DNA of 17,523 nucleotides from CAVPGH01 sp046726955 (GTDB taxonomy: Bacteria; Acidobacteriota; Vicinamibacteria; Fen-336), in assembly GCA_046726955.1 (NCBI GenBank), contig JBKPBQ010000343.1, forward strand, positions 1 to 17,523, given 5' to 3'. Shown piece after piece: positions 1 through 7,497 of this stretch. A program made the translations under genes and the position numbers. The notes under the pieces are model-generated. The model was not told the origin of the DNA, did not search any database, and saw only the letters and a list, made by a program, of their open reading frames with translations. Position 1 is the first letter of the stretch. Each line of letters starts with the position of its first letter.

Positions 1-1
1 G

Positions 2-1105
2 CTCCTGGCCTGGGACGAGAAGGGCGCCGCGTCGCTCGCGGCGGCGGGGATCGCGTGCGAGCCCGCGCGGCGGGGGCTCGGGCCCGACGTCGCGCGCGAC
101 ATCGACGTGGCGGCGCGCACCTGGGCCCGCGTCTGGGGACGCCGTCCGCTCGTGGACGGCCGGAGCTTCCGCGAGATCTTCGAGTGGAAGGGGGCGTCGC
201 TCTGGTGGATGACGGAGTCGTTCCTCCGTACCGCCGACGACGCCACCTCCTGCGTGAAGCTCGCGGAGACGTGGCTTCGAATCCTCGACGCCGAGAAGCC
301 GGACGAGGTGGAGGCGATGGGCCTCCCCGAGACCGCCGCCGTGCTCCTCGAGCGGGCGGCCACCGTGCTCGGCGTGCTCTTCCACGGACGGAGCCGGCCG
401 CCGTCCCGTCGCGCCCGTGTCCTGCGCGCCTGGCTGCGGAGCTTCCGGAACGAGCTGCGAGCGGCCGCCGCCCCGCCGCGACGGCGCGCCCGGTTCGTCG
501 TCGTGGGCGAGGAGGGCCTCGTCGGCCCTCTCGGCGACTCCGACGCCGGGGAGACGATCCTCCGTGTGCCGCTCCAGAGCCTCTCCCCCGGCCGGTCGCG
601 GGCGGCGCGGAGAGAGGCGGCGCGCGGCCGGGTGCGCTTCCGCCGCGCTTTCGCGGGGCTGCGCCGCAGCCCGGGCGTGCACGAGGCCTTCTCGCACCGC
701 GGCGTCCATTTCTACGACCTCGCGGAGGGCGATCTCGCGAACCTCACCTTCGTCGCGCTCCCCCGAGCCGTGCTCCTCTTCGAGGAGATGCGCGCTCTCC
801 TCGCCGCCGCGCAGCCGGAGGCGGCGGCCATCCTCGTCCCCTCGCGCGACGAGCGGAGAACGCTTCTCGCCGCTTGCGCGGCCGCGGAAGTCCCGACGGT
901 CGTCCTGCGCTCCGGGGACGACGAGGAGCCCGAGAGGTCGGACGGCGGTCCCCGGCCCGAGCTCGTGCTCGCCTGGAACGGAAGCGCGAGCCCCGAGGAC
1001 CTCCGCGAGGCGCTTCGTGAGGTTGCTGCAGTAGAGCGCGGGGCCATTCCTACCGAGGCGATCCCCTCCCCCTACGTGGGAAGGGACAGGGTGGGGGGTC
1101 GATGA
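2..1105 (+). CDS. Unknown protein of surface-polysaccharide cluster, 5' partial
   Basis: The reading frame is open from the contig edge, so the start is missing; 367 residues are visible, ending at TGA 1103-1105. I do not recognise the family with certainty. The N-terminal part has a Trp-rich stretch (WKGASLWWMTESFL, about residues 63-76), then a Leu/Arg-rich helical part. The C-terminal half, from about residue 165 (FVVVGEEG), alternates hydrophobic strands and helices like a Rossmann or GT-B half-domain, with AAAILVPSRDERRTLLAA and PTVVLRSG looking like a nucleotide-sugar-type beta/alpha unit. The gene lies 22 bp upstream of the neuB-like gene in the same direction, so a role in surface glycan synthesis is inferred from context only. 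The last ~15 residues are read through a C-rich/G-rich inverted repeat (1063-1098) and look unlike the rest of the protein. It may be a glycosyltransferase-like protein or an assembly factor; confidence is high that it is coding and low for function. Confidence 0.75.
   Translation, partial: LLAWDEKGAASLAAAGIACEPARRGLGPDVARDIDVAARTWARVWGRRPLVDGRSFREIFEWKGASLWWMTESFLRTADDATSCVKLAETWLRILDAEKPDEVEAMGLPETAAVLLERAATVLGVLFHGRSRPPSRRARVLRAWLRSFRNELRAAAAPPRRRARFVVVGEEGLVGPLGDSDAGETILRVPLQSLSPGRSRAARREAARGRVRFRRAFAGLRRSPGVHEAFSHRGVHFYDLAEGDLANLTFVALPRAVLLFEEMRALLAAAQPEAAAILVPSRDERRTLLAACAAAEVPTVVLRSGDDEEPERSDGGPRPELVLAWNGSASPEDLREALREVAAVERGAIPTEAIPSPYVGRDRVGGR
1063..1098. repeat. Imperfect C-run/G-run inverted repeat at the end of the first gene
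   Basis: A pyrimidine-rich left arm (CCCCTCCCCC) is followed by TACGT and a purine-rich right arm (GGGAAGGGACAGGGTGGGG). The arms can pair imperfectly around the TACG centre. It sits where the upstream gene ends and 30 bp before the next start. Such C-run/G-run hairpins are often intergenic. It has no U-tract, so it is not a standard terminator. It could instead be ordinary coding sequence for the Pro/Arg/Gly-rich tail. Confidence 0.35.
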
Positions 1106-1127
1106 TGAACGGCCCCGACGCTAGTCG

Positions 1128-2159
1128 ATGAGAGCAGGCGGACTGACGCTCGGCACGCGGCGGATGGGCGACGGCCAGCCCTGCCTGGTGGTGGCGCTCG
1201 TGGGATCCGCGCACGAGGGGTCGGCCGAGACCGCGTTGCGGATGATCGAGGCCGCCTTCAAGATGGGGGCGGACGCGATCGAGTTCCAGCTCTTCCGGGC
1301 GGACACCCTCGTGGTGCGACGCCATCCGGGACGGAAGGAGCTGGACGCCGTCGAGATCTCGCCGCGGGAGTGGCGCAAGGTCCTGAAGGCGGCGCGCGCC
1401 TCGGGCCTCGCCGTGCTCGCCGAGGTCTTCGACCGCCCCTCGCTGGATCTGGCCGCGGAAGCGGCGGTGGACGCGCTGCAGGTGCACACCACCGACATGG
1501 AGAATCCCGAGCTCATCCGCGCCGTGACCGCCTCCTCGCTCCCGGTCGTCCTCTCGGTAGGAGCGGTGCCGGAGGCGGTGGTGCGCGAAGCGATCGACCT
1601 CACGGGCGAGAAGGTCGCCCTCCTCTTCGGCTCTCCCCTGAGCCCCGTGCCCGTCGAGGCGATCCGCTTCCGCGAGCTCGGCGTCCTCAAGGAGCGCCAC
1701 CGCGTGTCCGTGGGCTTCCTCGACCAGACCGACGGCGGCAGCGCCTTCGCCCTCCTCTCCCCCGCGCTCGCCGCCGCTCACGGCGCCGACTTCGTGGAGA
1801 AGCGCTTCGCCCTCGACCGCACCCGCAAGCGCCGCGACGACACGGCCGCCCTCTCCCCCGAGGACTTCTACCGCATGGTGGAGCTGCTGCGGCAGGGGGA
1901 GCGCGCGGCGGGAGAGGCGGCGGCCGAGGAGGCGCCGGAGGCCGAGCGCGAGCGGCGCGCGGTAGCCCGCTCCATCGTGGCGGGGATCCTCATCGGCCGG
2001 GGCGAAGTGCTCACTGCCCCCATGCTCGCCTACAAGCGCACCGACGGGAGGACCGCTCCCCCCGGCTTCCCGCCCCGGGAGGCGCACCGGGTGATCGGCC
2101 GGCGAGCCGCCCGTCCCATCCAGGTCGACGAGACCATCCGGGAGGACATGCTCGAATGA
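1128..2159 (+). CDS. NeuB-family (sialic acid synthase-like) protein with SAF domain, active site substituted
   Basis: 343 residues, the usual NeuB length. The TIM-barrel NeuB domain covers about 20-255 and a C-terminal SAF/antifreeze-like domain about 273-343 (RSIVAGILIGRGEVLTAPML). NeuB enzymes condense PEP with ManNAc or a related sugar to make nonulosonic acids. Family landmarks align clearly: QPCLVVALVGSAHEG matches the EPLIICEIGINHEG region, GADAIEFQ matches GA-VKxQ, VSVGFLDQT matches GLSDHT, and ADFVEKRFALD matches ILERHFT. However, the key residues differ: catalytic Glu is Leu24, the Lys of K-x-Q is Glu52, and the two metal-ligand His are Gln200 and Arg226. Sugar-contacting Arg in the SAF domain seems kept (KR at 303-304). 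Start: ATG 1128 gives the expected N-terminal lead (LTLG before the first strand) but has no clear Shine-Dalgarno; ATG 1164 is possible. It overlaps the next gene by ATGA. Family is firm; synthase activity is doubtful. Confidence 0.85.
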   Translation: MRAGGLTLGTRRMGDGQPCLVVALVGSAHEGSAETALRMIEAAFKMGADAIEFQLFRADTLVVRRHPGRKELDAVEISPREWRKVLKAARASGLAVLAEVFDRPSLDLAAEAAVDALQVHTTDMENPELIRAVTASSLPVVLSVGAVPEAVVREAIDLTGEKVALLFGSPLSPVPVEAIRFRELGVLKERHRVSVGFLDQTDGGSAFALLSPALAAAHGADFVEKRFALDRTRKRRDDTAALSPEDFYRMVELLRQGERAAGEAAAEEAPEAERERRAVARSIVAGILIGRGEVLTAPMLAYKRTDGRTAPPGFPPREAHRVIGRRAARPIQVDETIREDMLE

Positions 2160-3133
2160 AGGCACTGATCACGGGAGGCGCCGGCTTCGTGGGCAGCCAC
2201 CTCGCGGAGGCGCTCGTGGCGCGCGGCGACGAGGTCTACGTCCTCGACAACCTCTCCACCGGAAGCATCGAGAACATCGAGCACCTGAAGAGGGACCCGC
2301 ACTTCCACTACTCGATCGAGAGCATCATGAACGAGCCCATGACCGCGGAGCTCGTGGACCGGGTGGACGTCGTGTTCCACCTGGCCGCGGCCGTGGGGGT
2401 GCGGCTCATCGTGGAGAGCCCGGTCAACACCATCGAGACGAACGTGCACGGCACGGAGATGCTGCTCAAGCTCGCGAACAAGAAGAAGAAGAAGATCCTG
2501 ATCGCCAGCACCTCCGAGGTCTACGGCAAGAGCACGGACGTGCCCTTCCGCGAGGACGCCGACCTCGTCATGGGGCCCACCTTCAAGGGCCGCTGGAGCT
2601 ACGCCTGCAGCAAGGCCATCGACGAGTTCCTGGCCCTCGCCTACTTCAAGGAGAAGCGGCTGCCGGTCGTGGTCTTCCGCCTCTTCAACACCGTGGGGCC
2701 GCGGCAGACCGGCCGCTACGGCATGGTCATCCCCAACTTCGTCAAGCAGGCCCTCCTCGGCCATCCCCTGACCGTCTTCGGCGACGGCACGCAGTCGCGC
2801 TGCTTCACGTACGTGACGGACGTCGTGGGCCAGCTCGTGCGCCTCGCCGAGCACGAGGAGGCGGTGGGCCAGGTCTTCAACATCGGCAACGACCGGGAAG
2901 AGATCACCGTCCGCGACCTCGCGCAGAGGATCAAGGCCCGCACGGGCAGCCGCAGCGAGATCGTGACCGTCCCCTACTCCCTGGCGTACGAAGAGGGCTT
3001 CGAGGACATGCCGCGACGCGTCCCCGACCTCGGCAAGCTGCGCGCACTCACGGGCTACGAGCCGCGCGTGCACCTCGACGAGATCCTCGACAACGTCGTC
3101 GCCTACTTCACATCCGACCGGGCCCGGACTTGA
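2156..3133 (+). CDS. NAD-dependent sugar-nucleotide epimerase/dehydratase (extended SDR)
   Basis: 325 residues, typical for extended short-chain dehydrogenases acting on UDP- or dTDP-sugars. Visible features are the Rossmann motif GGAGFVGSH (G7, G10, G13), the NAD-ribose acidic residue at the end of strand 2 (LDN, Asp31), FHLAA (74-78), the catalytic Thr/Ser region ASTSEVYG (117-124) and the catalytic pair Tyr149/Lys153 (YACSK). RLFNTVGPRQ (175-184) and FGDGTQSRCFTYVTDV (208-223) are the usual C-terminal substrate-site signatures. Glu121 after the Ser together with Arg287/Arg288 before PD resembles UDP-glucuronate decarboxylases, but UDP-glucose or UDP-glucuronate 4-epimerase is equally possible, so no symbol is given. 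The ATG at 2156 overlaps the previous stop (ATGA) and has GGAGGA at 2141-2146 with 9-nt spacing, which fixes the start. It would supply a precursor for the glycan built by the downstream transferases. Confidence 0.92.
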   Translation: MKALITGGAGFVGSHLAEALVARGDEVYVLDNLSTGSIENIEHLKRDPHFHYSIESIMNEPMTAELVDRVDVVFHLAAAVGVRLIVESPVNTIETNVHGTEMLLKLANKKKKKILIASTSEVYGKSTDVPFREDADLVMGPTFKGRWSYACSKAIDEFLALAYFKEKRLPVVVFRLFNTVGPRQTGRYGMVIPNFVKQALLGHPLTVFGDGTQSRCFTYVTDVVGQLVRLAEHEEAVGQVFNIGNDREEITVRDLAQRIKARTGSRSEIVTVPYSLAYEEGFEDMPRRVPDLGKLRALTGYEPRVHLDEILDNVVAYFTSDRART

Positions 3134-3873
3134 ACGAGGCCGAATACCAGAACATCTACGACTCCGAGGAGCGGCAGTGGTGGTACCGGGGGATGCGGGC
3201 CCTGAGCCTCGCCTTTCTCGAGCCGGCGGTGCGCGCGCTGCGCCCGGAGGGGCGGCGGCGCCTCCTCGACGCCGGCTGCGGCACGGGGCGCAACCTCGAG
3301 GACCTCGCCCGCTTCGGGAGCGCCGTGGGGATCGACCTCTCGCCCGAGGCCATGCGCTTCTGCCGCCAACGGGGAGCGGCGGCGGTCCGGGCCGGCCTTC
3401 TCCGTCTGCCCTTTCCCGACGCGACGTTCGACTGCGTGACGTCGTTCGACGTCGTCTACCACGCGTGGGTCACGGACGACCGCGCGGCCGTCCGGGAGAT
3501 GGCGCGCGTGCTGCGGGCGGGCGGGCTGCTCTTCGTGCGCGTCCCCGCGCTGATGCTCCTCTGGGGCGGGCACGACGTCGAGGTCCAGTCGCGGCACCGC
3601 TACACCAAGGGCGAGCTCCTCGCCCTCCTGCGCGACGCGGGGCTCGTGACCGTGCGGGCGAGCTACTGCAACTCGTTCCTGTTCCCGGTGCTCCTCCTGC
3701 GCCGGGGACTCGACCGCCTCACCGGGCGCACGGGCTCCGACGTGGGCTTCCTGCCCGCCCCCGTCGAGTGGCTCTTCCACGCGCTGCTCCGTCTGGAGGC
3801 GGCGCTCGTGCGTGCGGGAGTGTCGCTTCCCGTGGGGGCGAGCGTCATGGCGCTCGCCCGCAAGCCGGCCTGA
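3130..3873 (+). CDS. Class I SAM-dependent methyltransferase
   Basis: 247 residues with a methyltransferase type 11/12-like domain. SAM motif I is LLDAGCGTGRN (45-55), the ribose-binding acidic residue is Asp69 in VGIDLSPEAM, motif II/post-II is LPFPDATFDCVTSFDV (93-108) and motif III is VLRAGGLLFVRVPA (127-140). The N-terminus (EYQNIYDSEERQWWYRGMR) is the pattern seen in methyltransferases of polysaccharide clusters, and HRYTKGELLALLRDAG (156-171) is the usual C-terminal helix. The substrate is unknown; a sugar hydroxyl or sugar nucleotide of the surface glycan is inferred from context. The start is TTG at 3130, overlapping the upstream stop as TTGA; no other start fits the N-terminal domain. 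It is followed by a 33-bp gap, one of the few spacers in the block. Confidence 0.9.
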   Translation: MNEAEYQNIYDSEERQWWYRGMRALSLAFLEPAVRALRPEGRRRLLDAGCGTGRNLEDLARFGSAVGIDLSPEAMRFCRQRGAAAVRAGLLRLPFPDATFDCVTSFDVVYHAWVTDDRAAVREMARVLRAGGLLFVRVPALMLLWGGHDVEVQSRHRYTKGELLALLRDAGLVTVRASYCNSFLFPVLLLRRGLDRLTGRTGSDVGFLPAPVEWLFHALLRLEAALVRAGVSLPVGASVMALARKPA

Positions 3874-3906
3874 TCGATACCCGCGAGTACAATCGCCCCT
3901 GACGGC

Positions 3907-4503
3907 ATGGCCGACGAGCGCGAGCGCGTGGCGGAGGAGCTGCGTCGGGTGCGGGACGAGGTGCGCCGGCGCGCGCTCCTCGGCGGGGACGCCGGGGTCG
4001 AGCGGCCCGCGCCGCGCGCGACGGTGTTGACGTCCGCTCCGGCTTCCCCGCCCGTTCCCGAAACCGCACCCCCGCCGTCCCCGCCCGACGCGGCGCCGGT
4101 CAACGCCGCCTGGCGCGCGGAGGCCGGCTCGCGTCGCGGTCTCGCCGGCTTCTTCGCCCGGGTCGTGGAGAAGCTCCTCGCGCCGCGGCTCGAGGCCCAG
4201 GTCGCCTTCAACTCTCGGCAGGTCCAGCTCGACAACGAGCTGCTCGCCTACCTCCAGGCCCGCGTCGAGGCCACGCATCGCCACTACGACGCCGTCCTCG
4301 GCGGTGTGGGACGCCACCTCGCCGAGATCGACGAGCGCCACCTGATCCTGCAGGAGGAGCTCGTCGCGCACGTGCAGGACCTCGTGAAGCGTGTCGACCT
4401 CGCGCTCGCCGAGGGCGAGCGGCAGAGGCGCGTCCTGGAGCTCGCCCTGCAGTCGCTCGAGACGCGGGTGAGCCGCCTCGAGGAGACCCGAAAGCGGGGA
4501 TGA
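3907..4503 (+). CDS. Coiled-coil protein with Pro-rich linker, polysaccharide cluster
   Basis: 198 residues with no enzyme motif. It has a charged helix (1-24), a Pro/Ala-rich low-complexity linker (about 43-65), an amphipathic segment (GLAGFFARVVEKLLAPRL, 78-95) and then long helices to the C-terminus (about 96-195) with FNSRQVQLDNELLAYL and RVSRLEET typical of coiled coils. There is no signal peptide or obvious transmembrane segment. Small coiled-coil proteins of this kind sit beside glycosyltransferases in glycan clusters and may scaffold them or measure chain length; that role is inference. It overlaps the GT4 gene by ATGA at 4500-4503, so the two are translationally coupled. The ATG at 3907 is the first start in frame; a weak TACAAT lies 14 bp upstream. 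Confidence 0.8.
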   Translation: MADERERVAEELRRVRDEVRRRALLGGDAGVERPAPRATVLTSAPASPPVPETAPPPSPPDAAPVNAAWRAEAGSRRGLAGFFARVVEKLLAPRLEAQVAFNSRQVQLDNELLAYLQARVEATHRHYDAVLGGVGRHLAEIDERHLILQEELVAHVQDLVKRVDLALAEGERQRRVLELALQSLETRVSRLEETRKRG

Positions 4504-5543
4504 AGACCGCCCTCGTCTGTGCGGTCCAGGCCCCCTTCGTGACGGGGGGCGCGGAGATCCTCGTGGGCGAGCTGCGCGACAACCTGGCCCGGCGCGGCTT
4601 CCGCGTCGAGGTGGTGGAGCTGCCCTTCCGCGGCGATCCCGCGGCGTCAGTCGTCCGGCAGGCGCTCGCCTGGCGCCTGCTCGAGGTGCGGGAAGCCGAC
4701 GGCGGTCCCGTGGACCTCGTCATCCCCACCAAGTTCCCGAGCTACCTCGTGCGCCACCCGCGAAAGGTGGCCTGGCTCTTCCACCAGCACCGCGAGGCCT
4801 ACGATCTCGTGGGCACGCCCTTCAGTGGGCTTCGCGACGACGAGCACGACCGGCAGGTCCGTGAGGCAATCGCGACCATGGACCAGGCCGCCCTCTCCGA
4901 GTGCCGGGCCGTCTACACGATCTCCCGGAACGTTTCCGCGCGCCTCCTCCGCTACAACCAGCTGCCGAGCACGCCGCTCTATCCGCCTCCGCACCAGCTC
5001 GGCCTCTACCGCTGCGACGGCTACGGCGACTACCTCTTCTACGCGGGCCGGCTCGAGCCCATCAAGCGGCTGGAGCTCGCGATCGAGACCCTCGCTCTCT
5101 CCACGAGCCGCGCGCGCCTCAAGATCGCCGGACGAGGCAGCGCGGAGAAGGACCTGCGGAAGCTCGCGGAGCGGCTCCGGCTCGGCGAGCGCGTGGAATT
5201 CCTCGGCTTCGTTCCCGCGGAAGACCTCGTCGCCCTCTACGCGGGCTGCCGCGCCGCCTACTACGGCCCCGTGGACGAGGACTACGGCTACGTGACCGTG
5301 GAGGCGTTCCTCTCGCGAAAGCCGGTCGTGACCACGACCGACGCCGGCGGGCCGCTCGAGTTCGTCACCGACGGCGAGTGCGGCGCGGTGGCTGCCCCCG
5401 ATCCCCGGAGCGTCGCCGCCGCCATCGACCGCCTCTACGAGTGGCCGGAGAGCCGGCTCCGCGAGATGGGCGCCCTCGGCTACGAGCGCGTGAAGGGCAT
5501 CACGTGGGAGCACGTGATCGACCGGCTGACGGAGAGCGCGTGA
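4500..5543 (+). CDS. Glycosyltransferase family 4 (GT-B)
   Basis: 347 residues, retaining glycosyltransferase of the GT4 type. The N-terminal acceptor domain (1-170) starts with VCAVQAPFVTGGAEILVGEL, whose Gly-Gly-Ala-Glu loop is typical. The C-terminal donor domain begins at LFYAGRLEPIKRLELAIETL (179-198), where Arg184 and Lys189 match the conserved nucleotide-sugar phosphate contacts. The EX7E catalytic signature is intact (Glu260 and Glu268, in DEDYGYVTVEAF), followed by KPVVTTTDAGGPLEFV (274-289). There is no signal peptide or membrane span, so it would act at the cytoplasmic face. Donor sugar and linkage cannot be read from sequence. It overlaps the neighbours on both sides by 4 bp (ATGA upstream, GTGA downstream). 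Confidence 0.93.
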   Translation: MKTALVCAVQAPFVTGGAEILVGELRDNLARRGFRVEVVELPFRGDPAASVVRQALAWRLLEVREADGGPVDLVIPTKFPSYLVRHPRKVAWLFHQHREAYDLVGTPFSGLRDDEHDRQVREAIATMDQAALSECRAVYTISRNVSARLLRYNQLPSTPLYPPPHQLGLYRCDGYGDYLFYAGRLEPIKRLELAIETLALSTSRARLKIAGRGSAEKDLRKLAERLRLGERVEFLGFVPAEDLVALYAGCRAAYYGPVDEDYGYVTVEAFLSRKPVVTTTDAGGPLEFVTDGECGAVAAPDPRSVAAAIDRLYEWPESRLREMGALGYERVKGITWEHVIDRLTESA

Positions 5544-6778
5544 AGCTGGCGATCTGGAGCCCGCGGACGGCCGACGCGCTCGCCCGTCTCGTTCCCGCGC
5601 TACAGGCGAGAATGGACGTCGTCTGGGTGAGCGAGGACGCGTCCCCCGCGGACGTGCCCCACGTGCGTCCGCACGAGCACCTTTCGGCAGACCTCGACCT
5701 CTACGACGTGGCCGACGCCCCCGAGCATGCCTTCGCCTTCCGGCGGGCGCGCGAGTGGCCGGGAGTCGTGCTCCTCCGCGACTGGGCGCTCGCGAAGCTC
5801 CTGGCCCTCGAGATGTCGCGGCGCGAGACGCGAGCGGCCGCGCTCGCCGAGATGCAGCGCGGCCACGGCGACGAGGGGGTGTTCGTGGCGCGGCTCCTGG
5901 GTCGAGGGCTGGGCGGCGAGCTGCTGCCTGCGCTCTTCCCGCTGAACGAGCGGCTGCTCGAGACGAGCCTCGGTCTCGTCGCGCTCACGGAAGAGACATG
6001 CCGCCGAGCCGCCCGCCGCCTCGGCGACGACCGGGTGATGCGCGTGCCTCTGTACCTGCTCGCCTCCCCGGACCCGATCTCGCAAGGGGAGGCGAGGAGG
6101 AGATTGTCCATCCCGGCGGACGCCGCCGTTCTTGCCGCAGCCCAGCCTGACCCCTTTCGCCTCGCCACGCTCGTTCGCATGGCGTCTCGTCTCCGCGAAG
6201 AGTTCCCCGCGTTGCACCTCCTCGTCGGTGGTTCGGCCGAGAAGGTCGAGGGCGCGATCGTCGTTCCCGACCTCGCCACGACGGCGGCGGCCGCGGACGT
6301 TCTCGTCGCGCTCGATCCGCTCACGCCGGGCGCCGTCCCCCCCGGCCTCGCCGAAGCGCTCGCCGCGCGCTCTGCGCTCGTGCTGTCCGAAGGCTCCGAC
6401 GCCTCGACCGCGCTCCCGGAAGGAGCGGCCGCGTTCGTGACCCCGGGTCGGCTCGAGGAGGCCGAGCTCGAAGCCGTCCTGCGGCACCTCCTCCAGCATC
6501 GGGACCTCAGGGAGCGGCTCGGGCGCCTCGGCGCCGACGCGGCCCGAGCCACCGTCCAGCTTGCGGGCCTCGCGGAAACGCTCGCTTCGTTCCTGTTCGA
6601 GATCCACGCCCGGCGGGAATCCATCCTCGCCAGTGGCCGCGAGGCCCGCGTCCGGGAAGAGACGCTCTTCGGCCTCCTCGCCGCCGAGGTGGAGGACGGC
6701 GCGCGCTCGCTGGGTCTCGCCGGGATGGACCTCGGCGTCCGTCCTCTCTTCGAGCCTCTCCTGCGGGGCCCCCGGTGA
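5540..6778 (+). CDS. GT4-like glycosyltransferase with degenerate donor site
   Basis: 412 residues from the GTG at 5540, which overlaps the previous stop and has GGAGAG at 5531-5536. Secondary-structure rhythm and landmarks follow a GT-B transferase: LNERLLETSLGLVALTEETCRRAARRL (135-161) is the linker region in which bacterial GT4 enzymes usually have a sugar-acceptor helix, and LHLLVGG (225-231), AADVLVALDP (251-260) and ALVLSEGSDASTALPEGAAAFV (279-300) match donor-domain strands. The usual GR-x-K phosphate-binding loop is replaced by AAQPDPFRLATLV, and the first Glu of EX7E is Gly264 while the second is Glu272. A C-terminal tail of about 60 residues (RRESILASGREARV onward) is extra. It may be an inactive partner of the intact GT4 encoded just upstream, or a divergent enzyme. 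Confident as coding, moderate on family. Confidence 0.8.
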   Translation: MKLAIWSPRTADALARLVPALQARMDVVWVSEDASPADVPHVRPHEHLSADLDLYDVADAPEHAFAFRRAREWPGVVLLRDWALAKLLALEMSRRETRAAALAEMQRGHGDEGVFVARLLGRGLGGELLPALFPLNERLLETSLGLVALTEETCRRAARRLGDDRVMRVPLYLLASPDPISQGEARRRLSIPADAAVLAAAQPDPFRLATLVRMASRLREEFPALHLLVGGSAEKVEGAIVVPDLATTAAAADVLVALDPLTPGAVPPGLAEALAARSALVLSEGSDASTALPEGAAAFVTPGRLEEAELEAVLRHLLQHRDLRERLGRLGADAARATVQLAGLAETLASFLFEIHARRESILASGREARVREETLFGLLAAEVEDGARSLGLAGMDLGVRPLFEPLLRGPR

Positions 6779-7497
6779 CGGCCCCCGCTCTCACGGTCGT
6801 CATCCCCGCCTACAACGAGAAAGCCCGGCTGCCGGCGACGCTGGCGAAGATCGCTCCCTACCTCCGCGCGGCCCATCCCGACCACGAGATCCTGGTGGTG
6901 GACGACGGGAGCACGGACGGCACCGCCGACGTGGCCCGTGCGGCCGGCCTGCCCAGTCTTTCCGTGATCGGCTACGCGCCCAACCGCGGGAAGGGATACG
7001 CCGTGCGGCAGGGCATGCTCGACGCCCGCGGCACGAGGCGGCTCATGACCGACGCCGACCTCTCGACGCCGATCGAGGACCTGGCGCGGCTCGCCTCGGC
7101 CCTCGACACCGGCGCCGACGTCGCCATCGGCTCGCGCGCGCTGCGGACGTCGAACGTGGAGCTGCGCCAGCCCTGGTACCGGGAAGGGATGGGCCGGCTC
7201 TTCAACGTCTTCGTGCGCCTCCTCGTCCTCCCCGACCTCCGCGACACGCAGTGCGGCTTCAAGCTCTTCACCGCCTCCGCGGCGGAGACCGCCTTCACCC
7301 GAGCCCGGCTCGACGGATTCTCCTTCGACGTGGAGACGCTCTACATCGCGCGCCGGCGCGGGCTCCGCATCGCCGAGGTCGGCGTGACCTGGCGGAACGA
7401 CGAGGCCACGCACGTGGGCCTCCGGCGCGGAGGACAGGCCTTCCTCGATCTCCTGCGGATCCGCGCCAACGCGGCTCGCGGTCGCTACCGGTTGTAG
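6775..7497 (+). CDS. Glycosyltransferase family 2, dolichyl-phosphate glucosyl/mannosyltransferase-like
   Basis: 240 residues, GT-A fold. TVVIPAYNEKARLP (7-20) opens the nucleotide-binding domain. The metal/UDP-binding acidic motifs are DDGS (43-46) and DAD (93-95, in MTDADLSTP). DTQCGFKLF (157-165) and FSFDVETLYIARRRG (182-196) are hallmarks of the polyprenyl-phosphate glycosyltransferase branch (ALG5/DPM1-like). Its product would be a polyprenyl-phosphate hexose, used to donate sugars across the inner membrane; this is family inference. No membrane span is present, unlike ALG5. The GTG start at 6775 overlaps the upstream stop (GTGA). The 3' end overlaps the convergent surA-like gene by 13 bp. 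Confidence 0.92.
   Translation: MTAPALTVVIPAYNEKARLPATLAKIAPYLRAAHPDHEILVVDDGSTDGTADVARAAGLPSLSVIGYAPNRGKGYAVRQGMLDARGTRRLMTDADLSTPIEDLARLASALDTGADVAIGSRALRTSNVELRQPWYREGMGRLFNVFVRLLVLPDLRDTQCGFKLFTASAAETAFTRARLDGFSFDVETLYIARRRGLRIAEVGVTWRNDEATHVGLRRGGQAFLDLLRIRANAARGRYRL

Noticed and set aside
2030..3073. Long minus-strand ORF opposite the epimerase gene
   Set aside because: It is a His/Val/Glu-rich shadow of the epimerase gene, which has clear family motifs on the + strand.
3888..3893. TACAAT box 14 bp before the coiled-coil gene, as a promoter
   Set aside because: It looks like a -10 element and is unusual in such GC-rich sequence, but no -35 element lies at the right distance and the gene sits inside a compact operon.
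1..7497. A complete sialic acid or nonulosonate pathway
   Set aside because: Only a NeuB-like protein with a changed active site is present; no NeuA-like, NeuC-like or PseB/LegB-like gene is seen, so the pathway cannot be claimed.
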